NCBI RefSeq assembly: GCF_934630535.1
Contig: NZ_CAKTVU010000008.1
Span: 1 to 64,000, forward strand
Length of the DNA stretch: 64,000 nt
Reading direction: 5' to 3'
DNA from: an uncultured Senegalimassilia sp.
GTDB taxonomy: Bacteria; Actinomycetota; Coriobacteriia; Coriobacteriales; Eggerthellaceae
In this document: positions 1 through 7,779 of the stretch, piece by piece
How positions within the stretch are numbered: position 1 is the first letter of the stretch
Layout: the number at the start of each line of letters is the position of its first letter
Position numbers and translations under genes: made by a program
The notes under the pieces: generated by a model
The model's database searches: none
Told to the model about the DNA's origin: nothing
What the model saw: only the letters and a program-made list of their open reading frames with translations

Positions 1-63
1 CGGCCCGCCCGCGCGCCTGAAATTTCCCGTTAGAGCAGTCATATGGAGTTCCCTCCGTCGTCC

Positions 64-279
64 CTACATCGTGGGGAAGGTGAGGTAGCTGCCTCCGACC
101 AGGCCGATTGCGGCCATGGCGCCGCCGAGGGCGATGACCCAGACCGCGCCCTCCTGGGCCTGCGCGTCGTGGGCCTTGCCGCCGGAGACCCAGCGGAAGA
201 CGCCCACGGCGGCGGTGATTCCGCCGACGAAGGTGAGGATCTGCCAGAGGTAGTTCAGGAGCTGGTTGAAGAAAGCCAT
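64..279 (-). CDS. Maff2-family small conjugation membrane protein
   Basis: A 71-residue protein that starts MAFFNQLLNYLW and has two hydrophobic segments (about residues 8-28 and 45-66) separated by a short polar loop (GGKAHDAQAQ). The MAFFN start and two-helix layout match the Maff2 family, small membrane proteins encoded next to the coupling protein in many ICEs of Gram-positive gut bacteria. These resemble VirB2/TrbC pilin-size proteins and are thought to be part of the transfer channel. It lies directly downstream of the VirD4 gene on the same strand (115 bp gap), so it belongs to the transfer operon. The start has a purine-rich ribosome site a few bases upstream. Family assignment is from memory of the pattern; the exact role in the channel is not established. 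Confidence 0.72.
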   Translation of the reverse strand: MAFFNQLLNYLWQILTFVGGITAAVGVFRWVSGGKAHDAQAQEGAVWVIALGGAMAAIGLVGGSYLTFPTM

Positions 280-394
280 GTTGGGGTTTTCCCTTCTGTT
301 GTCGCGGCGCCGCCCGTATGGCGTTGGCGCCCTGTTGACCCGCCGCGGCGGGTGAGATATGTCGACCGCCGGGGTCTCCCCCGCCGGGGGTCTC

Positions 395-2428
395 CTACAT
401 GAAGAACTCGGGGTCGAAGAACGCGCGGGCCTCCTCGATGCGCCAGCGCATCTCCTCGACCTCGGCGCGGTGCGCGCGCTCGCGCTCGCACTTGCGGTCC
501 CAGTTCCAGTCGTCCAGGTTGAACTCGCCGACCTCGCGCAGCTCGTGGTAGCGCGGGTGGTCGATCGTCCTGTACTTCTTGTCGAGGAACGGGAAGGCGT
601 TCTTGATGAACACGATGCAGTCGTCGCCGCTGAACTTCTCGGGGTTGTTGCCGAGGTCGGCGGCGGCCATGAGCTCCTTGCCGATCTTGTTCTCGCTCTC
701 GGACCACGATCCCTGGCGGCCGTGCGACTCGCTGCGGTTGCGGACCGTGGCGGTGAACTTGCCCAGGCGCTCGGAGATCTTCTTGTTGGTCTCGAGGTCG
801 CAGCGCCCGAGGAACAGCGTCGTGTCGCAGTTGCCCTCGATGATGTCGGCGTTGTCCTTGTACATCTTCTTGAGCTGCGTGACCGATTGCAGGATGGCCG
901 TGATGTAGATCCAGCGCGAGCGCAGGGTCGCGATCTTGACGTCGAGGTCGGGGATGCGGCCGATGTTGGCGAGCTCGTCGAGGATGCAGTTCACGGGGAT
1001 CTTGCAGTGCGAGCCGGGGTTCTTGTCGGCGATGGCCGTGTTGACGTCGAACAGCTGGTAGAGCAGCATCGCCAGGATGAAGTTGAACGTCTTGTCGGTA
1101 TCGGACATGACCAGGAAGAACGCCGTGGGCTCCTGGCCGATCATCTCCAGCTCCAGCTCGTCCTCGCTGAAGAACTCGCGGACCGCCGAGACGGCGAACG
1201 GCGCCAGGCGGACGTTGCACGACGCGATGACCGAGGCCTCGGTCTCCGGCGAGCCGGAGGTGGACTTGAAGCCCTTGTACTGCTTGATGACGAAGTACTC
1301 CTCGGAGGCCTGCGCGGCGGCCTCGTCGCCGCCGTGGTTGGCGACGATCCACTCCTCGAAGCCCTGGAAGCCGTCCTCGGCGGTCGTGCCGAGCATGATG
1401 ATGTCAAGCGGCGTCTTGGTCTGGCTGGGGTTGTCCTTGCCGGCGAGCTGGAGCAGGTCGAGCATCTGCGGGAACGTCTGGTACTGCGGCTGGTCGGCGT
1501 AGAAGTAGAAGAGGTATCCCATGAGCGCCATGTAAAGCTGCCTCTCGGCCTTGACGAAGAAGTCCTCCTTCTCGGCCTCGGCGTTGCCCGACGTGTTCTC
1601 CACCAGCAGGTTGACGATCTGCATGATCGAGGTGGAGTCCTGGAGGTAGAGCAGCGGGTTGTAGTGCATCGATTGGTTGATCTGGTCGGGCTTGGTGTTG
1701 ACGACCTTGAGCTTGTAGCCGTGGCGCAGGAAGAAGTTGCCGTACTGCTTGAGCGTGTCGCCCTTGGGGTCGGTCGTAACGATCGAGCTGTTGAGCTGGA
1801 GCAGGTTGGGGCCGACGAAGTTGAAGGTCTTGCCCGATCCGGAGCCTCCGAGCACGTAGACGTGCTTGTTGCGCTCGAGCGCCGGGTCCGGGATCTTGGA
1901 CATCTGGAGCTCGGCGCGCTCGGACAGGATGATGTTGTCGTCCTCGATCTTCTCGACGTAGTCGGGCTTGGGGTTGGACACCTTGTTCGTCATGCCGAGC
2001 CTGGCCTTGATGAAGTCCTTCGGGTTGTTGCGGGCGAAGCGCAGCGCGTCGCGGGTGCGCTGCGGGATGCGGATGGGAACGCGCTTCACGGTCGAGGTGT
2101 GCGCGAACTGCTGCATCTCGTCGTCTCGCGCCCAGCGCTGGTTGCCGTACTCCTCGCCGCGCAGCTTCTTCTGCTCCTCGCGCTCGCCGGTCCAGTCGTA
2201 TTTGGTCATGGCCACCAGCGCGATGGCGCCGAAGGCCAGGAAGAAGAACGGCATCGTGCGGGAGTCGAGGTAGAACGGGTCTTGCAGGATCACGGCCCAC
2301 TCGGCGACGGTGTGGTTGGAGCCGACGGTGAGCGGGTTGTCGATGAACCAGGCGGCGATGCGGTTGAACATCCAGCCGCACAGCGTGCCGCCGAGGATGA
2401 GATAAAGGAATCCCCTGAGGGTGCGCAT
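395..2428 (-). CDS. VirD4/TraG-type conjugative coupling ATPase
   Basis: A 677-residue type IV coupling protein that links the relaxase-DNA complex to the mating channel at the inner membrane. Two N-terminal membrane segments (about residues 5-25 and 58-75) precede a cytosolic ATPase. The Walker A motif LGGSGSGKT is at about residues 193-201, and the Walker B-type motif ILDELANIG is near 482. This is the TraG/TraD/VirD4 arrangement and a usual length. The open frame continues 246 codons further upstream, but that stretch is the antisense-frame shadow of the neighbouring gene. The ATG at 2,428 is four bases after the stop of that upstream gene and begins with the expected membrane helix, so it is chosen as the start. 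It is the third gene of the PcfB-like/unknown/VirD4/Maff2 operon. Confidence in the function is high. Confidence 0.93.
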   Translation of the reverse strand: MRTLRGFLYLILGGTLCGWMFNRIAAWFIDNPLTVGSNHTVAEWAVILQDPFYLDSRTMPFFFLAFGAIALVAMTKYDWTGEREEQKKLRGEEYGNQRWARDDEMQQFAHTSTVKRVPIRIPQRTRDALRFARNNPKDFIKARLGMTNKVSNPKPDYVEKIEDDNIILSERAELQMSKIPDPALERNKHVYVLGGSGSGKTFNFVGPNLLQLNSSIVTTDPKGDTLKQYGNFFLRHGYKLKVVNTKPDQINQSMHYNPLLYLQDSTSIMQIVNLLVENTSGNAEAEKEDFFVKAERQLYMALMGYLFYFYADQPQYQTFPQMLDLLQLAGKDNPSQTKTPLDIIMLGTTAEDGFQGFEEWIVANHGGDEAAAQASEEYFVIKQYKGFKSTSGSPETEASVIASCNVRLAPFAVSAVREFFSEDELELEMIGQEPTAFFLVMSDTDKTFNFILAMLLYQLFDVNTAIADKNPGSHCKIPVNCILDELANIGRIPDLDVKIATLRSRWIYITAILQSVTQLKKMYKDNADIIEGNCDTTLFLGRCDLETNKKISERLGKFTATVRNRSESHGRQGSWSESENKIGKELMAAADLGNNPEKFSGDDCIVFIKNAFPFLDKKYRTIDHPRYHELREVGEFNLDDWNWDRKCERERAHRAEVEEMRWRIEEARAFFDPEFFM

Positions 2429-2432
2429 TGGC

Positions 2433-3176
2433 CTACTCCTCTTCCGCGGCGCGGCCGCCATCGTCGGGCGCCGCGGCGCGGTGGTAGTGCTTGCCGCCCT
2501 CGGCCTCGTCGCCGGGCAACCCGGTCGCGGCGTCGGCCATGGGCATCGACAGGGCGAAGAACGTCTTGAGTCGCATCGAGGCGCTGTCGAGCACGCGGTC
2601 CGCGATGGGCCCCTGCTCGGAGCGGGCGGGCGGGAACATGGCGAGGAACCCGTCGAGCTCGGCGATGGGGTAGGACCAGCGCGATCCCGCGAGCTTCGTG
2701 TAGTTGTAGTCCATGTGGGCCATCGCGCGGTCGAGGTAGCTTTCCTCGCCGTCCACGTACCTGTTGCCCTTGATGGCGCCCGCGAGCGCCGCGCATCCGC
2801 GCGGGTCGGACGGGGCGGTGCGGGCGCACAGAAGGACCTCATGGACGTCGAGCGGGTTGACGCGGAAGCCGTCGCGGTCCTCGCCGCCGTCGCGGATGGA
2901 CGCGAGCTCGCCGTCGAGCGCGCAGTACCCGATGACGCAGGCGAGCAGGCGGCGCTCAGCCTGCTCGAGGTATTCCCTCGTGTAGCCGTACTCGCGGGCC
3001 GTCTCGGGGAACGCGCTGCGGGTGACGGCCGACGAGAGCGGCGAATAGTATTCAGGGTTGTCGCCGAACTCGAGGACGCCGTCGGCGTCGTATCTGAACG
3101 TGTCGGAGCTGCCGCGCGCGACGATCTCGTCGGCCATCGTCGCGCAGGAGGCGGCCAGGGTCTCAAGGTCGATCAT
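2433..3176 (-). CDS. Unknown ICE protein between PcfB-like and VirD4
   Basis: A 247-residue soluble, acidic protein (MIDLETLAASCATMADEIVARGS at the N terminus, ending in a Glu-rich tail) with no signal peptide or membrane segment. I recognise no domain. Its start overlaps the stop of the PcfB-like gene by four bases (ATGA), and it ends four bases before the VirD4 start, so all three are translationally coupled. The position suggests a role in transfer or in relaxosome-coupling protein contact, but this is context only. Cys and Tyr residues are scattered (for example VIGYCALDGE near residue 86) without a recognisable metal site. Confidence 0.75.
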   Translation of the reverse strand: MIDLETLAASCATMADEIVARGSSDTFRYDADGVLEFGDNPEYYSPLSSAVTRSAFPETAREYGYTREYLEQAERRLLACVIGYCALDGELASIRDGGEDRDGFRVNPLDVHEVLLCARTAPSDPRGCAALAGAIKGNRYVDGEESYLDRAMAHMDYNYTKLAGSRWSYPIAELDGFLAMFPPARSEQGPIADRVLDSASMRLKTFFALSMPMADAATGLPGDEAEGGKHYHRAAAPDDGGRAAEEE

Positions 3177-4240
3177 CGGTGCATCCCCTCGTTGCGCGCG
3201 GGCATGGAGGGCTGCATCTTGCTCTCGGCGATCTTCTTGGCCGCCTTCGTCTGTCCGACAGGGGACTCAGGCGAGGCGGCCCGGGAGTTTCCCAAGGCCT
3301 CGCTGAGCAGCGCGGCGTTTTTCTCGGCGGCCGCGGCCTGCTTCGGGTCGATCTTCTTCTTGTTCTCGGAGATGAAGCAGCCGCGGTCGATGGCGGCCTC
3401 GAGCACCATGCCGGGCGCGGCCGCGAACGCGGCCCCCTCGGCCTTCATCTCGTTGTAGAACTCCTTGCTGCCGTCCGAGCCGGTCTTCCAGAGCTCGGGT
3501 CCCTGGGTGGCATCGACTTCGGCGCTGGCGACGGGGCGGCCGTTGCGGGTGCATTCGAAGGAGGCCTTGTTCTCGTTGTCCGGGTCGAGGGTCACGCGAT
3601 ACTGCTCTCGGGAGTGGCCGCCGGCCGACCCGACCCAGCTGTTGCGGCCGTCGCCGGTGCGCTCGAACTCCCAGTTGATGCCGTTGCGCTTGAAGGCGCG
3701 GGGATAGCGGTCCTGGTCGTCGCGCTCGATGCCGCGCGCGCACTCCTCGAGCTCCTTGCGGTCCATGCCGAAGGACTCGACGCCGATGTTGACGAGCGCC
3801 TGGGTCATGATGTCCATGTCCCGGCCCTGGATGCCGATGGAGACCGCGGGACTTCCGTCCATGGGGTTGACGGTGTCGAATACGGAGAACTTCACTCCGT
3901 GGTTCATGAGTTCGCGCTTGAGCTTCTGGATGTCCTCGCGATTGTCGGCGACCGCCCCGGGGAAGACCATGGCCTCGCGGTACTGGTCCGGGTTCTGGGC
4001 GCGCACGGTCTCGGCGGAGACGATGCCCTTCTCGCCGCGGCCGTCGATCGCGTTCGCGGCCCCGTGCGTGAGGGCGCGGGCGAATCTCGCCGGTATGCGG
4101 TCGTTCCTGTTGCCGGCCGCGCGGGCTCGCCGCGCCTGGGCCAGGCCTTCGAGCAGGTACTTGATGATTTCTGAGGCTGATTGCACGGCTGCCGTGCCGG
4201 TCCTGAACGCGAGCTGTACCGCCTCGTCTTCTGCTGCCAT
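3173..4240 (-). CDS. PcfB-like (DUF3801) conjugation protein
   Basis: A 355-residue protein, first gene of the transfer operon. Residues about 95-155 (REDIQKLKRELMNHGVKF, then SIGIQGRDMDIMTQAL) match the DUF3801/PcfB pattern: an alpha-beta module that handles 'command-line' sequences and ends in a stretch like FKGKDAD...AL. In the enterococcal pCF10 system PcfB is encoded just before the coupling protein PcfC and is needed for relaxosome recruitment; the gene order here is the same, with one extra gene inserted. The C-terminal 80 residues are Ala/Lys-rich (KKKIDPKQAAAAEKNAALL), probably helical. The start ATG at 4,240 follows an AGAAGGGGTC-type ribosome site. A leader of about 120 bases separates it from a TATAAT promoter element on the same strand. 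Confidence 0.75.
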   Translation of the reverse strand: MAAEDEAVQLAFRTGTAAVQSASEIIKYLLEGLAQARRARAAGNRNDRIPARFARALTHGAANAIDGRGEKGIVSAETVRAQNPDQYREAMVFPGAVADNREDIQKLKRELMNHGVKFSVFDTVNPMDGSPAVSIGIQGRDMDIMTQALVNIGVESFGMDRKELEECARGIERDDQDRYPRAFKRNGINWEFERTGDGRNSWVGSAGGHSREQYRVTLDPDNENKASFECTRNGRPVASAEVDATQGPELWKTGSDGSKEFYNEMKAEGAAFAAAPGMVLEAAIDRGCFISENKKKIDPKQAAAAEKNAALLSEALGNSRAASPESPVGQTKAAKKIAESKMQPSMPARNEGMHR

Positions 4241-4368
4241 TTCTTCTGACCCCTTCTGTAGAGCAGGTATGGATATGGGCCTGCTGGGGTCAGGTGGCGT
4301 GGCCGGGGTCGGCGGAAGGTCAGGTGGTGAGGTCGATGCAGTCGGCAGGCCGGACCATCGACGGTGGC

Positions 4369-4374
4369 ATTATA
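4369..4374 (-). promoter_or_regulatory. Candidate -10 of the transfer operon
   Basis: On the - strand the sequence reads GGTTATAATGCC, a perfect TATAAT hexamer about 130 bases upstream of the PcfB-like start. The -35 region (GAATAG at a 17-base spacing) is poor. It lies between the small excisionase-type gene and the transfer genes, so it could let the transfer operon be expressed apart from the regulators. Confidence 0.45.
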
Positions 4375-4391
4375 ACCGTTTGCGGGCGTTC

Positions 4392-4622
4392 CTATTCAGT
4401 CGATTTCCGCCGGTTCGGGATGACGGCGGGGTCGACCCCGACGAGCCTGGCGACGGAGTCGCGCGTTATCTTGCGGTGCCCCCGCTCGGGGGTCCATTGC
4501 CTGAGGTCCCCCGACTTGACGAACCTCTTGACGGTCGACGCGCTGACGCCCAGGAAGGCGCACGTCTCCTTGACGGTCAGGAATCTCGGCAGAGCCGCCA
4601 GGTCCTCGATGACTGAGCTCAT
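4392..4622 (-). CDS. Excisionase-type MerR/HTH DNA-binding protein
   Basis: A 76-residue protein with a winged-helix excisionase core: FLTVKETCAFLGVSASTVKR (residues 14-33), then the wing GDLRQWTPERGHRKITRDSV. This is the 'helix-turn-helix domain, excisionase family' pattern (LTVKEAAELLGVS..TVYRLIKSG). Such proteins in ICEs bend DNA at att sites to direct excision, or act as transcription activators of the transfer genes. Its ATG overlaps the stop of the upstream small gene by four bases, so the two are coupled. Their leftward direction puts them upstream of the transfer operon. Whether it is a true recombination directionality factor or only a regulator cannot be told from sequence, since it is 1.8 kb from the integrase. 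Confidence 0.8.
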   Translation of the reverse strand: MSSVIEDLAALPRFLTVKETCAFLGVSASTVKRFVKSGDLRQWTPERGHRKITRDSVARLVGVDPAVIPNRRKSTE

Positions 4623-4858
4623 TGCCCCTCCTCGGCATCCATGACGGCGGACAGCGGGAGCTCCGCGTAGAGGCAGAGCTGGACGATCTCGAGCCCGTCG
4701 AGCGCGGGTGCGGCGCGCGACGCCGTGGAGAGCCCGAGCAGCCTCAGGACCTTGGGCAGCGGTATCCCCGTGCCGCGGACGATGTCGAGCGCCGTGTCGC
4801 CGGTTTCCGCGAGCGCCGCGGCGAGCGCGTCCATGTGTATGCCGTCTTGTCTGTTCAT
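4619..4858 (-). CDS. Small unknown regulator-like ICE protein
   Basis: A 79-residue protein (MNRQDGIHMDALAAALAETGDTALDIVRGTGIPLPKVLRLLGLS...). The segment ALDIVRGTGIPLPKVLRLLGL looks like a short helix-turn-helix, but no family is recognised. A ribosome site GGGAAGG stands before the ATG. It is the first gene of a two-gene leftward unit with the excisionase-type gene (four-base overlap), divergent from the XRE repressor. The reading frame extends upstream to 5,404 only as a shadow of the XRE gene. Confidence 0.65.
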   Translation of the reverse strand: MNRQDGIHMDALAAALAETGDTALDIVRGTGIPLPKVLRLLGLSTASRAAPALDGLEIVQLCLYAELPLSAVMDAEEGQ

Positions 4859-4883
4859 GTCGGAAGCCTTCCCGTTCCGTGTT

Positions 4884-4902
4884 CCGATACCGAAAGTATC
4901 GG
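4884..4902. promoter_or_regulatory. Palindromic operator candidate between divergent regulators
   Basis: The sequence CCGATAC-cgaaa-GTATCGG is a perfect 7-bp inverted repeat with a 5-base centre. It lies 26 bases upstream of the leftward small gene and 110 bases upstream of the XRE gene. A further GTATCG half site is at 4,907-4,912. Location and symmetry fit a binding site for the XRE protein that would control both divergent units, as in ICE/phage immunity switches. Binding is inferred. Confidence 0.6.
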
Positions 4903-5014
4903 GGCCGTATCGACCCCCGACGGGAACAGTATAGGAACGGGGGGATGGCGCGCGGTGCGATACTGGGCCGCACGGGGTAGAAAGGCCCCGCGCGTTTCGA
5001 CACGGAAGGAAGTG

Positions 5015-5383
5015 ATGCGTTCGATGAGGTCGAGGGTTCCGGAGAAGTCCGAGCTGGCGGCGCAGCTCAAGCGCTACCGCTACGATGCGGGGCTGAAGGG
5101 CGATGAGGCGGGAGCGGTCATCGGCAAGAAGGCCACGACGGTGTACAAGTACGAGGCCGGGACCCTGTGGGTGTCGCCGGGGGACCTTCGGGCGCTGCTC
5201 AACGAGTACGGCGTGAACATGGTCACGGCCTTCACCGAGATCGGCGACCCGAGGGCGGGCGGCAGGAAGAAGGACGAGTCGGCCCTGCGCTGGCGCAAGA
5301 TGCGGACCTACTACGACATGATGGGCCCGGCCAAGCAGAGGACCCTGCTCGACGTCGCGCGGGCGATGGCCGAGGATTTCTGA
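5015..5383 (+). CDS. XRE-family HTH regulator of the ICE
   Basis: A 122-residue protein with an N-terminal Cro/C1-type helix-turn-helix: LAAQLKRYRYDAGLKGDEAGAVIGKKATTVYKYEAGTLW (about residues 12-50). The C-terminal part (RKMRTYYDMMGPAKQRTLLDVARAMAEDF) has the 'LL..A..L' helix seen after XRE domains. The ATG at 5,015 follows GGAAGGAAG; a second ATG nine bases later (5,024) is an alternative. It is transcribed away from the excisionase-type pair, across a region holding a 7-bp inverted repeat, the classic repressor/operator layout. Probably keeps transfer genes off; no peptidase or signal-sensing domain is present, so the inducing signal is unknown. Confidence 0.85.
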   Translation: MRSMRSRVPEKSELAAQLKRYRYDAGLKGDEAGAVIGKKATTVYKYEAGTLWVSPGDLRALLNEYGVNMVTAFTEIGDPRAGGRKKDESALRWRKMRTYYDMMGPAKQRTLLDVARAMAEDF

Positions 5384-5463
5384 TCCTCGCGCGCGCATGT
5401 GCATATGGGCGGCCGCACACCGTCATATATTCGCATATGTATATTGGTGCATCTATGCATTTG

Positions 5464-5488
5464 CGCAGGTATGCGCCTGCGTATTTTT
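5464..5488 (+). terminator. Rho-independent terminator after the XRE gene
   Basis: CGCAGG-tatgcg-CCTGCG forms a 6-bp stem followed by TATTTTTG. It lies 80 bases after the XRE stop and just before the end of the convergent gene, so it stops rightward transcription. The 80-base stretch before it is unusually AT-rich (CATATATTCGCATATGTATAT). Confidence 0.6.
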
Positions 5489-5493
5489 GCGGA

Positions 5494-6231
5494 TCAAGCC
5501 TTGCGCGGCAGGGCGCGGGCGCATGACGGCGCCTCGACGGCCTCGTCCTCGGCGATGGACGGCGCCCTCATGGCATGGGCGTCGGTGTCGATCCAATGCT
5601 CCCCGGTCTCGGGGTCGTCGTGCTCGGCGAAGCGGTGGGCGGCATGCCCGACGTCCTCGAACGGGCTGCGGGTGCTGACGAGGTAGCGGCGGCGCGCCTG
5701 GGTGCCTATATGCCCCATGGGCGATTCGATATCGAACCAGGGCTGGAACATCTTCGGCATCGTGACGCAGCACACGTTGTCCTGCGGGTCGTAGAGGTGG
5801 AGCCTGCCGTCCTGGCCGAGCGCGACGGAATATCCCTCGGGCACGGCGACGTAGTTCACGACGCTGCAATGCGTGCGCGAGGTGTCGACCTCGTCCATGG
5901 TGTAGCCGAGCTGGTGGGGCGGGATGAACGCGTTGTACGTGACGTATTCGGGGTGCTCGCGGATCTGCTCGGGCGTGAAGCACATCTCGACGGCGCCGGG
6001 CACGTCGACGTCGCCCGTCATGTAGAAGGTGTCGTAGAGCGTGCCGACTACGGCGATCTCCGCGGTGTAGCCCTCCTCGACCACATGGGTCGAGGCCTCG
6101 TGTGCGTTGTAGAGGTCCGACCAGCGCCTCATGAGGTCGCTGGACTTGACGAGCTCGGGGTCGAAGTACCTGTCCCCGGGGCGGTAGATCTCCTCGTCGG
6201 GGATGTCGCGCTTCGATTTGAAAAGGCCCAT
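5494..6231 (-). CDS. Unknown ICE cargo or accessory protein
   Basis: A 245-residue soluble protein starting MGLFKSKRDIPDEEIYRPGDRYFDP. It is rich in Asp/Glu/His/Tyr (final part GHAAHRFAEHDDPETGEHWIDTDAH) with no signal peptide or membrane helix. No family is recognised. The ATG at 6,231 follows a good AAGGAG site; the frame continues upstream to 6,441 without a plausible start. It is a single-gene unit between the XRE terminator and the integrase, flanked on both sides by AT-rich stretches with repeated CATATA/GCGCAT words. Such orphan genes next to the integrase are often accessory cargo; no function is proposed. Confidence 0.65.
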   Translation of the reverse strand: MGLFKSKRDIPDEEIYRPGDRYFDPELVKSSDLMRRWSDLYNAHEASTHVVEEGYTAEIAVVGTLYDTFYMTGDVDVPGAVEMCFTPEQIREHPEYVTYNAFIPPHQLGYTMDEVDTSRTHCSVVNYVAVPEGYSVALGQDGRLHLYDPQDNVCCVTMPKMFQPWFDIESPMGHIGTQARRRYLVSTRSPFEDVGHAAHRFAEHDDPETGEHWIDTDAHAMRAPSIAEDEAVEAPSCARALPRKA

Positions 6232-6457
6232 GGTGGTCGCTCCTTGGATGACGGCGCGGCGGGATGCCGCGCCCTGCCGATTATCCGCCCGCCCCGCGTC
6301 GCGCGCAATGCGCTCTTCCCGTATGGGAAACCGAACGCGGTGCAGGTTCATATACGCACATATACCCAAACGCATACATGCGCATTCGCGCATTTTATCA
6401 TTTACGTATATATGCGCAGTCGCGGGCACGCGCCTGCGCATCTGCCCGCGCCGCGGC
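6232..6457. other. AT-rich motif cluster between integrase and cargo gene
   Basis: This 226-base gap contains a stretch (about 6,348-6,420) in which CATATAC, CGCATAC, GCGCATT and ATATATGCGCA words recur every 8-12 bases. It contrasts sharply with the GC-rich surroundings. A similar stretch is found at 5,395-5,490 on the other side of the unknown gene. It may hold that gene's promoter or protein binding sites; no gene or clear terminator is visible. Confidence 0.4.
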
Positions 6458-7774
6458 CTAGCCGCACGCGAGCGATTCCCAGGAGATGATCTTCACCGTC
6501 CGCATCGCCTCGGCATCGGGTAGGGGCTCTTCTTCCGGCCCCTTCTTTTCCTGGCCCCGGATGAGCGCCGGCAACTCGGCGCCGGGCCCGTCGTATCCTT
6601 CGGGCAGCGCCATGACCTCGTTGACGGTATCGACGCTCGCGCGCAGGTTCTCCGGGCTGGAGCTCACGTAGATCCTCAGCGTGAAGGAGGGGTCCGTGTG
6701 CCCGAGCCAGCTGGACACGGTCTTCGGGTTGACCCCGGACATGATGAGCTCGGTGGCGAAGGTGTGTCGCAGGCGGTGCAGGCCGCACTTCCCGCCGCCG
6801 ATGTCGAACGTCCGGACGAACGTCCTGAACAGCTGGTTGGCGTATCTCGGCACCATGAACGCGCCGTCGATGTCGCCGACGACGAAGATGTCGTCCGTGA
6901 ACGGGACGCCGGCCTCGCGGCAGCGGGCCTCCTGCTCCGCCCGGCGGCGCTCCAGCCCCTCCATGAGCCCGTCCGCGACCGGCAGCGCCCTCACGCCGGC
7001 CGGGCTCTTCGGCGCCTTGAGGTAGCCGTTGGAGGATGGCAGCGTGCCGATGGCGCTGGTGATGCGCACCATGCGGCGGTTGAGATCGACGTTCGCCCAG
7101 CGCAGGGCGCAGATCTCCCCGCATCTTAGGCCCGCGAACAGGGCGAGCCTCACTATCGTATCGAGCGGGCCGCGGATGCACGGGAGGGCGGCGAGCAGCG
7201 CGTTCTTCTCTTCGGCGGAGAGCGCGCGGGGAAGCGGGCGGTCGTGCTTGGGCGAGCGGATCCTGCGCAGGTCGAGCGGGGTCCGGAGCATTCTGAAGCT
7301 GGCGAGCTCGAGGGTTTCCCTGACCGTCCAGAGCATGAGGTTCACGGTCTCGGAGCAGTACCCGTCCTCGACGAGCGAGTCGACGTAGAGCTGGACGTCC
7401 TGGGCGGTGACCCTGTCAACGGGAATCTCCCCCAGGTCGCCCATGAGCCTGACGTGGCGGCAATAGCCGGCATGCGTCGACTTCTCGATGGCGCAGACGG
7501 CGAGCGCATGGTCGATGTCGTCCTGCCTGAGCTCCCCGACCGTGGGCATATGGCCCTCCGTCGCCTCGATGGCTTCGGCCCGCCGCTCGTCTTCCGGGTC
7601 GCGGGGGAGGTTGTAGAGGTATTCGGCCGCAAGGTGCTCGGCTTCCGCACGGCTCGCCGCCGTCCCGATCGTGGCCCACTTGCGATCGCCCTTGTGCTCG
7701 GCGTCGTAGACCGCGCGGTAGCTCATCCTCCACGACCCGCCGCGGCGGGCGAGGGAGACCCTTTCGTAGTGCAT
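6458..7774 (-). CDS. int: Tyrosine-family site-specific integrase of the ICE
   Basis: A 438-residue tyrosine recombinase. The N-terminal 75 residues resemble an arm-type DNA-binding domain (GGSWRMSYRAVYD), followed by a SAM-like core-binding domain (about 80-170) and the catalytic domain. All catalytic residues are visible: Arg217 in GLRCGEICALRW, a Lys near 253-256, His333 and Arg336 in HRLRH, His359 in LGH, and Tyr369 in LRIYV. A C-terminal tail of about 70 residues is Glu/Pro-rich. Length and layout match Tn916/lambda-type integrases. The ATG at 7,774 follows GGAAGGAG and lies inside the six bases separating it from the stop of the upstream integrase-like gene, so the two are coupled. It should catalyse integration and excision at an att site close by. 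Confidence 0.93.
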   Translation of the reverse strand: MHYERVSLARRGGSWRMSYRAVYDAEHKGDRKWATIGTAASRAEAEHLAAEYLYNLPRDPEDERRAEAIEATEGHMPTVGELRQDDIDHALAVCAIEKSTHAGYCRHVRLMGDLGEIPVDRVTAQDVQLYVDSLVEDGYCSETVNLMLWTVRETLELASFRMLRTPLDLRRIRSPKHDRPLPRALSAEEKNALLAALPCIRGPLDTIVRLALFAGLRCGEICALRWANVDLNRRMVRITSAIGTLPSSNGYLKAPKSPAGVRALPVADGLMEGLERRRAEQEARCREAGVPFTDDIFVVGDIDGAFMVPRYANQLFRTFVRTFDIGGGKCGLHRLRHTFATELIMSGVNPKTVSSWLGHTDPSFTLRIYVSSSPENLRASVDTVNEVMALPEGYDGPGAELPALIRGQEKKGPEEEPLPDAEAMRTVKIISWESLACG

Positions 7775-7779
7775 GTCGC

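Noticed and set aside
2429..3166. 246-codon N-terminal extension of the VirD4 frame
   Set aside because: It lies entirely over another better-supported gene (2,433-3,176), is low-complexity Arg/Ser/Pro, and a proper start with membrane helix exists at 2,428.
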